A stretch of DNA of 5,080 nt from Blastocatellia bacterium (GTDB lineage Bacteria; Acidobacteriota; Blastocatellia; Chloracidobacteriales; JADJPF01): contig JAHFUF010000438.1 in the NCBI GenBank assembly GCA_023265235.1, positions 1-5,080 on the forward strand. The letters are read 5' to 3'. Both the position numbers and the translations under genes were made by a program. Shown here piece after piece: positions 1 through 5,080 of this stretch; position 1 is the stretch's first letter; each line of letters starts with the position of its first letter. The notes under the pieces were generated by a model. It made no database searches. It was not told the origin of the DNA and saw only the letters and a program-made list of their open reading frames with translations.

Positions 1-478
1 CTTCACGCTTTTGCTTTTTTAAACAATAAAACTTACATCATTGGGTAAAAAGTACACAAAGTTAAGAGAAACTTAATGATACAAAATAAACCTGTAGTTG
101 TCTTTGGTTCAGGCGCATATAGTATACTACAACCCTGATGGTTTTACTTTCGATGAAGTTGCTTATTATAGTAATGGTTTTGGGTTATGAGGAGATTTTC
201 CACAGAATAGGATAAAGTTTAGCCAATGATTTAAGGTTTTAAAGATATTAGACTCAGTTTTTTGTATCTTTACCCATAAAAATAAACCTTTGTTTAGTAT
301 GATAGAAACTCTTTTCAAGATATGCTTCAAAAGCCTTCAAACAGTTACTATCACAGTGTGGTCTTTTTGTAAAATTTTGCTAAAGATTTAACTACTAACT
401 ACTAGGTTCACTTCTACAGTAATAAATTGGAATATAAGTAATAGCTTGATAGTTTGAGGATGACTAGCACGAAATACA
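1..478. other. Region without a clear gene; possible decayed coding sequence
   Basis: No reading frame here is long or recognisable. On the plus strand an ATG at 76-78 opens 20 codons (MIQNKPVVVFGSGAYS...), and the next frame continues from about 128 with coding-like residues (NPDGFTFDEVAYYSNGFG) but meets TGA codons at 188-190 and 227-229 and TAA at 389-391. On the minus strand 257-379 is open for 41 codons with balanced composition, ending at a TGA (254-256). Neither was matched to a family. A 21-codon hydrophobic minus-strand frame (414-479) starts inside the yvcK stop as TAATG. Also present are two copies of TAACTAC (389-402) and a 10-bp palindrome TAGTATACTA (120-129). No strong terminator for yvcK is visible. 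Confidence 0.5.
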
Positions 479-1582
479 TTACGTTCTATCAAAGCCTAAA
501 ACCTCTGTTTCTGACCCTAGCCTATCTAAATCTAATGCGCGTTTAATAGGGTGTTTACCTAGTTTATCCTGATAGGTTTGGAAAACAGCTTTTGCTAGCT
601 TTTCAGGGCAATGCCTTACTTTATCAGATGTTTCATCTAACAAATTTCTGGCAATCACATTTATTTTACGTCCATAACAAAATAATTCAGGTAAAAGGGC
701 TTCAGATAGGCCAATTTGCTCTGCTCCATCAGCTAAATAAACTTTTTGGAACTGGGTTGAAATTGGCTGACAATTAATAATTATATAATCTAGGTTTAAT
801 TCTGGAGCAGCGTCAAAGAGCGCGGCTAGATGCTCTTTGACCCCTAATCCAGAGGTTTCTCCAGGTTGAGTCATAATATTTAGGATACAAACTTTAATTG
901 CTGGTGACTCTGCAATAGCTGAAGGTATGCCTGAAACTAATAGATTAGGGATAATGCTAGTAAAAAGTGATCCTGGCCCTAAAGTAATAATGTCAGCCTG
1001 TTTAATTGCCTGCAAAGTTTCTTCTAAAGGCAGGCAATGCTCAGGAGAAAGACCTATCTTTTTGATTCTTGGGCCAAACTTAGATATAGTAGTTTCCCCC
1101 CGCACAACCTGCCCGTTGTCAAGCTCTGCTACTAAAACTACATCTGTGGTAGTAGAAGGAAAAATACGTCCACGAATGGCTAAAACACCACTGGAAAGTT
1201 TAATTGCTTGTAGGAAATCCCCTGTTACTCCTGTAAGGGCTGTAAGAAATAGGTTGCCAAAACTATGTCCGTTTAAGTTCCCTTCTCCAGGAAACCGATA
1301 TTGAAAAAGTTTTGCTAGTAACTGTCCATCCTCAGAAAGCGCAGCCATACAGTTACGTATATCTCCTGGGGGTAAGATATGAAATTCCTCTCTTAATCGT
1401 CCTGATGAGCCACCATCGTCTGTTACTGTGACAACAGCCGTTAGTTGGCCTAGTGCCATTCCCCAGAAATTATCATAGCTTCTACCATCATTAACATAGT
1501 GTTTTAGCCCTGAAAGTAGGCTAGATAATCCTGTGCCTCCACCAATGGCGACTAAATTTAGTTGGTCTGGGGTTTCCTGCAT
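479..1582 (-). CDS. yvcK: YvcK-like protein (gluconeogenesis factor / UDP-sugar-binding, CofD-like family)
   Basis: The predicted protein has 367 residues, modestly longer than the roughly 320 of Bacillus YvcK. The CofD/YvcK Rossmann-like signatures are all present: GGGTGLS at 14-20, TVTDDGGSSGRLR at 52-64, LPPGDIRN at 70-77, GHSFGNL at 105-111, TLGPGSLFTSIIPNLLV at 200-216 and NIMTQPGET at 235-243. Known family biology: Bacillus YvcK is needed for growth and normal shape on gluconeogenic carbon sources, binds UDP-GlcNAc and affects placement of a penicillin-binding protein; the mycobacterial homologue is CuvA. It is cytoplasmic and no reaction is firmly known. Residues 29-46 contain an insertion of about 14 residues relative to the short Bacillus loop between the first two motifs. 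The usual neighbours rapZ and whiA are not seen in this window. The ATG start is supported by the ribosome binding site and by the early position of the nucleotide-binding motif. Family call is very secure. Confidence 0.95.
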   Translation of the reverse strand: MQETPDQLNLVAIGGGTGLSSLLSGLKHYVNDGRSYDNFWGMALGQLTAVVTVTDDGGSSGRLREEFHILPPGDIRNCMAALSEDGQLLAKLFQYRFPGEGNLNGHSFGNLFLTALTGVTGDFLQAIKLSSGVLAIRGRIFPSTTTDVVLVAELDNGQVVRGETTISKFGPRIKKIGLSPEHCLPLEETLQAIKQADIITLGPGSLFTSIIPNLLVSGIPSAIAESPAIKVCILNIMTQPGETSGLGVKEHLAALFDAAPELNLDYIIINCQPISTQFQKVYLADGAEQIGLSEALLPELFCYGRKINVIARNLLDETSDKVRHCPEKLAKAVFQTYQDKLGKHPIKRALDLDRLGSETEVLGFDRT

Positions 1583-1590
1583 AATACTTT

Positions 1591-1594
1591 TCCT
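1591..1594 (-). promoter_or_regulatory. Ribosome binding site of yvcK
   Basis: AGGA on the minus strand, within TAGGAAAAG, lies 8 nt before the ATG at 1580-1582. This is good spacing and supports that start. I found no convincing -35/-10 promoter pair between this site and the hairpin at 1663-1684. Confidence 0.7.
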
Positions 1595-1649
1595 AGATAT
1601 TTTATTTCAATAAACACATTTTTTGTTGCTTAGTTCATTTTATATTATT

Positions 1650-1685
1650 GGGAATAAAAGAAGGGCGAATACATAGGTTCGCCCC
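1650..1685 (-). terminator. Probable rho-independent terminator after the asparaginase gene; palindromic repeat
   Basis: Read on the minus strand, GGGCGAA pairs with TTCGCCC (1678-1684 with 1663-1669) around an 8-nt loop, and TTCTTTTATT follows directly. The hairpin starts 57 nt after the asparaginase stop. The stem is the most GC-rich spot in an otherwise very AT-rich gap. The T-rich run is on the minus-strand side only, so a terminator would act on the kinase-asparaginase transcript. The same palindrome, including the CCTATGTA loop and flanking GTAGGGG, resembles dispersed intergenic palindromes in other genomes, so it may also be a REP-like repeat. Confidence 0.6.
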
Positions 1686-1741
1686 TACATATGGATATTT
1701 TATTTTATATTTTTACCCATTTTATTTATTCCTGATAATGT

Positions 1742-2773
1742 CTATTTTATATTTAACTTGAATATTGGTCGTACTTCACCAACAAGCACTCCTCGATGAT
1801 TTTTTATTGGTGGGAGATACTCAGTTCTAAGCCGCTCCATTTCGGTACTAGCTAAAACCCCTAGTTGCTCAACTGTTCCACAAATAGCGGCGTTGCGTGC
1901 GCGTCCAATATCGCCATCTTCTATTTTTATAGCAACCCCTAAACCTTCTGGATATTTCGCGCTAGGCAAAATCCCAATAGTATAAACTCCTTCAGCACCA
2001 GCTTTAGCAACTAGTCCACCTGGTAAGGCACGCATTAAGTCTGTGTCTATTCTGTTGGTGTTTGCTGCTACCATTTCTGGGAATTCTAACATTGCATTAG
2101 CAACTAGTTTTGTTGCGGCTTGCAATTCTGGTCTTAAAGCTTGAGGGTTTACCAAACGAGCATAACTTAAAGCCATTTGTGCTACTGTGATTGCAAAAGT
2201 TGCAGCACTACAACCATCAATGCCAACAATTAAATCTTTAACCTCAATGCCTGCAAACTCAGCAACTATTTTGGCAATAGCCCTTTGAACAGGATGTTCT
2301 GCTTTATAGTAATCCTCTAGGCTATGGCCACCTATCAGGGCTGATGCTAGCATTCCTGCATGTTTACCAGAACAATTATTGTGTAGTTCATTAACATTTT
2401 TGCCTAGCTCTTTGGCGGCTGTATGACTAAAAGGTGTATGAACACCACAATATAAAGCTGTATAGGGTAATTTTATTTTTTCTAAAATCCGTGCAGCACA
2501 ATTTGCGTGATAAGTCTCACCGCTATGAGAGCCAGCCATCAAAGCTATTTCCTGATTAGTAAAATCAAAATGCTTTGCTGCACCACTCACAACAACAGAA
2601 ATGGCTTGATGTGGTTTAGCAGAAGATCTTAAGTAAGTAAGAAAATTTATATTTCCCACAGATGCTATTGGTTCATTTTTTCCATTAACTATTGCAATTG
2701 CACCACGATGACATGATTCAACAATATTTCCTCTAGTTACTTCTACAAGTACTACATTATCATTATCTAACAA
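1742..2773 (-). CDS. L-asparaginase, Asparaginase_II (Rhizobium etli type II-like) family
   Basis: The predicted protein has 343 residues, a normal full length for this family, and hydrolyses L-asparagine to aspartate and ammonia. It has no signal peptide, so it should be cytoplasmic. Family motifs run in order: VLVEVTRG at 8-15, ES.HRGAIA at 19-27, RSSAKPHQA at 49-57, GSHSGE at 81-86, NNCSGKHAGML at 132-142, GIDGCS at 184-189, AGAEGVY at 258-264 and a C-terminal VGEVRP. By comparison from memory with the R. etli enzyme ReAV, Ser50/Lys53 and Ser82 match catalytic residues, Lys257 probably matches the remaining lysine, and Cys134, Lys137, Asp186 and Cys188 match the metal site. The usual GCGxP after the Asp is GCSAA here, a mild deviation. 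The start is TTG, chosen for its ribosome binding site. The gene lies 17 nt after the kinase and probably shares its transcript. Confidence 0.9.
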   Translation of the reverse strand: MLDNDNVVLVEVTRGNIVESCHRGAIAIVNGKNEPIASVGNINFLTYLRSSAKPHQAISVVVSGAAKHFDFTNQEIALMAGSHSGETYHANCAARILEKIKLPYTALYCGVHTPFSHTAAKELGKNVNELHNNCSGKHAGMLASALIGGHSLEDYYKAEHPVQRAIAKIVAEFAGIEVKDLIVGIDGCSAATFAITVAQMALSYARLVNPQALRPELQAATKLVANAMLEFPEMVAANTNRIDTDLMRALPGGLVAKAGAEGVYTIGILPSAKYPEGLGVAIKIEDGDIGRARNAAICGTVEQLGVLASTEMERLRTEYLPPIKNHRGVLVGEVRPIFKLNIK

Positions 2774-2782
2774 TTTATTATA

Positions 2783-2789
2783 CCTACCT
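2783..2789 (-). promoter_or_regulatory. Ribosome binding site deciding a TTG start
   Basis: The minus strand reads AGGTAGG here, 9 nt before the TTG at 2771-2773 and one base after the kinase stop codon (2791-2793). No ATG or GTG in the same frame fits better, so this site is the main support for the TTG start. Its place beside the upstream stop suggests translational coupling. Confidence 0.7.
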
Positions 2790-2790
2790 A

Positions 2791-5080
2791 TTAATTTATT
2801 GTTTGAGTTTGCCCGTTAATAGCTGGGGTTTGAGGTAATTCCAAGTTTCCATTTAACTGAATTTTGTATTCTTTAACACTATTAGGATAAGTATTAGAAA
2901 CTCGCATTACTATATTTTGTTTTTCATTAATTTGCGCAGAAATACTTTTTTCAATATTTTTATTTTCATTATTTGTTAATGAAAATATTTGATTTTTATC
3001 ATTATAAAGAATGGGGCTATTATTTTTATCAAAAACCTCTATGTTCAAAGTTCCACCAGATGCAATTAAACTAACTGTTAGCTTTAACTCCCCTGGATTA
3101 ACAGAAAATGTATAGTAAAAGTCCTTTTCATTACCCGTTCCCAATATTTCATTTGATGTTAATTGCATAGGGTTATCACGATCATCAAACAACTTGACCA
3201 ATGACTCAAAAGCCTTATTAGCATTTGGATCGGGGTTAATTATTTGAAGAACTCCATCTAGTTTAATACGATAAGCTTTTATACTATCTGGATAAATATG
3301 GCTAATACGCATTAAAACAGATTGGTTACGGTCATTAGTGAGGACAATGTTTTTTCTTTCATTATGATTACTAGAACTAATAGAAAAAACAGTGCTATTA
3401 AATTTCATTAATTGGTCTTTATCATCAAAAAACTGTACTGCTAGGGTACTACCATTAGCGATTAAATCTAATGTTAAGTTTAAGTTTCCTGGTTGTACCC
3501 TAAAAGTGTAATAAAGATCTTTTTCACTACTACGGTTTATAATTTCTTTACTAGTCAAGATAGTAGGATTATCTCGATCTTTAAATTCTGCTAGTAACGA
3601 AACAAAGTTAGTTTTTTTAGCATCTTTACCAAGTTTTATTGGGCCTTTTAAGCTTAAGCGATAGGCACGTAAGCTATTTGGGTAAACTTGGCTAATACGC
3701 ATCAAAAACGGCTGGTTGCTAGTATTTAAGATGGTTATATTGCTTTTTTCATTTTGATAGCTAGTTGCAGATAAGGATAGCTTTGTTGTTCCGCTAGTAT
3801 ATTTTACTGGTTTAGAATCACTATCAAATAATTCTACAAAAACAGTTGCACCATTAGAAATTACATTTAGGCTTAGTTTTATTTCACCTGGATCAGCCAT
3901 AAAACTATAGTACAGATCTTTTTCATGACCTGGATTAATAATTTCATTGTTGGTTAAAGGAGTTGGATTATCTCGACTCTTAAACTCTGTGGCTAAGGCT
4001 TCTAAAGTCGCATTATTACTAGCATCTTTTTTGCTAGAAGCTAGCTCTATTACTCCTACTAACTTTAACCTATACGCCCTTAGACTATTAGGATAGTTAT
4101 TAGAAAGTTTTAACAATATTTTCTGCTTTTTAGGGTTAAGAAAAGTGTTTTCTATTTGTTCGTTATTATAATTAACACCAGCAAGACTAAGACTAGTATT
4201 ATCTCTAAAGCTTAGCGGCTTTAACCCTTCATCAAACACCGTTACTTCAACTGTAGCACCATTAGAAACCACATTTAAGGTTAGTTTTATCTCCCCTGCT
4301 TCGGCAATAAATTCATAATAGCGAGGCTCGTCTAACCCTTTGCTTAAAACCTCTTTTGCTGATAGTAATGTAGGTTTGTTCTGTTCTTTAGAAGCAGTAA
4401 ACGCATCTAGAGCAACCACTGATATGGGCTGCCCTGTGCTACTAGGCCAGAAAAATAGCCCTACTAGTAATACGCAAGCTAAAACAATTACACTTCCAAT
4501 AGCTAAGACAAAAGGCAATTTACTATTTTTTTCTTTAACTTTAACAACTGTAGCACTTGCTTGGGTAGCAAGTTGGGTTTCTTGTGCTAGTTGTTGTGGA
4601 TTAGTAATAACCACTTGGTTAATAGCTAAATCAGTTTTTATTTGTGTAGCCAATTTGCTGTTAGAATCTAATTGCTCGGTATTTAGGGGTTGATGTTCAC
4701 TAGTTTGAACAGCATTTAATTTAAGTGTTGGGTTTAATAAAGTTAAAACATTAGGATCATTTGTAGCCTTTATTGCTTTTTGCAAAGCAGCCTTCATAGC
4801 AAGAGCATTAGCAGGTCGCTCATCACGTTTCTGTGACAAAGTACTAGCTAGTAGATTAGAAATTGATATTGGTATTTTAGGATTTACCTCATGTGCAGGA
4901 AGTAAAGGATCTTTTTGACCATTTACCACACTAAGCACTCGTGGCATTGCATCAGCAGGCTTTATCCCTGTTAACAAATGGTAAAGTGTTGCAGCTAAAG
5001 CATAAAGGTCACTACGAGCATCTGTTCCAGTACCTTCAACCTGCTCTATTGGAGCATAATGAGGGGTATATCCATAAACA
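2791..5080 (-). CDS. Membrane Ser/Thr protein kinase, C-terminal part, with four-repeat ectodomain (5' end outside window)
   Basis: This gene runs off the right edge; 762 codons are visible, numbered here from Val1 at 5077-5079. The TTG at 4975-4977 is an internal Leu codon, because upstream codons read straight through kinase sequence. Residues 1-13 are the end of the activation segment (GYTPHYAPIEQ, an APE-type motif); 20-38 are subdomain IX (TDARSDLY then LYHLLTG, with the conserved Asp24); 85-89 (RDERP) carry the conserved subdomain XI Arg. The kinase fold ends near residue 101. A Q/T/N-rich linker follows, then Lys-rich residues before a single transmembrane helix at about 188-211, which predicts a cytoplasmic kinase and an exported C-terminus. 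Four tandem repeats fill about 225-748. The ectodomain has no Cys. Catalytic HRD, DFG and Lys residues are off-window, so activity cannot be judged. Kinase-family assignment is firm; the ligand is unknown. Confidence 0.9.
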   Translation of the reverse strand, partial: VYGYTPHYAPIEQVEGTGTDARSDLYALAATLYHLLTGIKPADAMPRVLSVVNGQKDPLLPAHEVNPKIPISISNLLASTLSQKRDERPANALAMKAALQKAIKATNDPNVLTLLNPTLKLNAVQTSEHQPLNTEQLDSNSKLATQIKTDLAINQVVITNPQQLAQETQLATQASATVVKVKEKNSKLPFVLAIGSVIVLACVLLVGLFFWPSSTGQPISVVALDAFTASKEQNKPTLLSAKEVLSKGLDEPRYYEFIAEAGEIKLTLNVVSNGATVEVTVFDEGLKPLSFRDNTSLSLAGVNYNNEQIENTFLNPKKQKILLKLSNNYPNSLRAYRLKLVGVIELASSKKDASNNATLEALATEFKSRDNPTPLTNNEIINPGHEKDLYYSFMADPGEIKLSLNVISNGATVFVELFDSDSKPVKYTSGTTKLSLSATSYQNEKSNITILNTSNQPFLMRISQVYPNSLRAYRLSLKGPIKLGKDAKKTNFVSLLAEFKDRDNPTILTSKEIINRSSEKDLYYTFRVQPGNLNLTLDLIANGSTLAVQFFDDKDQLMKFNSTVFSISSSNHNERKNIVLTNDRNQSVLMRISHIYPDSIKAYRIKLDGVLQIINPDPNANKAFESLVKLFDDRDNPMQLTSNEILGTGNEKDFYYTFSVNPGELKLTVSLIASGGTLNIEVFDKNNSPILYNDKNQIFSLTNNENKNIEKSISAQINEKQNIVMRVSNTYPNSVKEYKIQLNGNLELPQTPAINGQTQTIN
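2836..4407 (-). repeat. Four tandem ~125-residue repeats coding the kinase ectodomain
   Basis: Seen directly in the translation. Repeat 1 is at about 4045-4407, repeat 2 at 3631-4017, repeat 3 at 3241-3609 and repeat 4 at 2836-3219, giving a period of about 130-136 residues. Each opens with a (RD)NPxxLT-xEI stretch, then YYxF, a PGE(I/L)KLTL strand, an NGAT-like turn, VxxFD, a variable Ser/Asn-rich middle, and closes with YPNSxxAYRxxLxG (NYPNSLRAYRLKL, VYPNSLRAYRLSL, IYPDSIKAYRIKL, TYPNSVKEYKIQL). Repeats 1 and 2 match at 21 of 31 residues over the central block; repeat 1 lacks the RDNP opening and repeat 4 has an enlarged middle. The strand-rich pattern resembles pre-peptidase C-terminal (PPC)-type beta-sandwich domains, but that family match is inferred by eye. 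Confidence 0.85.

Noticed and set aside
62..76. Small hairpin TTAAG-N5-CTTAA
   Set aside because: The stem is only 5 bp and AT-rich, with no T-run; expected by chance in this composition.
188..229. TGA read as Trp (alternative genetic code) in the left flank
   Set aside because: The three real genes use TGG for Trp where checked and conventional TAA or TAG stops; in-frame TGA here is better explained by decay or non-coding sequence.
246..264. Programmed frameshift at the slippery A AAA AAC on the minus strand
   Set aside because: The motif is present, but a -1 shift soon meets a stop and only the +1 frame stays open, so it does not fit standard -1 slippage.
389..404. Tandem heptamer TAACTAC, just over two copies
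   Set aside because: Too few copies to call a functional repeat array or iteron set.
592..777. Plus-strand open frame of 61 codons
   Set aside because: It is antisense to the well-supported yvcK and shows no family motif of its own.
927..1304. Plus-strand open frame of 125 codons
   Set aside because: It lies fully antisense to conserved YvcK motifs; its composition (Ser/Pro/Arg mix without a pattern) fits a shadow frame.
4340..4693. Plus-strand open frame of 117 codons
   Set aside because: It is the complement of the kinase linker, transmembrane helix and the start of repeat 1; its apparent Cys/Thr richness comes from that antisense reading.
4975..4977. TTG as the start of the large right-hand gene
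   Set aside because: The 34 codons before it, up to the window edge, are in frame and encode conserved kinase subdomains VIII-IX, so this TTG is an internal Leu.

Overview
The window is AT-rich bacterial chromosome with three genes, all on the minus strand and so read from the right edge leftwards: a membrane-anchored Ser/Thr protein kinase cut by the right edge, a type II-family L-asparaginase, and a YvcK/CofD-like protein. The last 478 bases on the left hold no convincing gene. The source is probably a low-GC member of the Acidobacteriota, perhaps Blastocatellia-like. This rests only on the flavour of the kinase C-lobe (APIEQ followed by TDARSDLY and LYHLLTG) and of the YvcK protein, compared from memory, so the taxonomy is an inference.

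Right half (2791-5080): the visible part of the kinase has the end of the activation segment and the C-lobe, a polar juxtamembrane linker, one transmembrane helix, and an ectodomain of four divergent tandem repeats of about 120-130 residues, ending with a short tail. The reading frame stays open to the window edge, so the N-lobe and catalytic loop lie outside. Middle (1742-2773): the asparaginase starts at a TTG only 17 nt after the kinase stop, with its Shine-Dalgarno sequence lying in that gap, so the two genes are very likely co-transcribed. Between 1583 and 1741 a 7-bp GC-rich hairpin followed by a T-rich run looks like a terminator for the kinase-asparaginase unit; the same palindrome resembles dispersed intergenic repeats. 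Left (479-1582): yvcK has its own good ribosome binding site and ATG.

Functional reading: in Firmicutes, YvcK is an envelope/central-metabolism factor that is phosphorylated by the membrane Ser/Thr kinase PrkC. Finding a different sensor-type Ser/Thr kinase two genes away from yvcK is suggestive but not proof of a link. No mobile element, CRISPR array, tRNA or rRNA was seen. The most unusual item is the four-repeat kinase ectodomain; the left flank has weak signs of decayed coding sequence.
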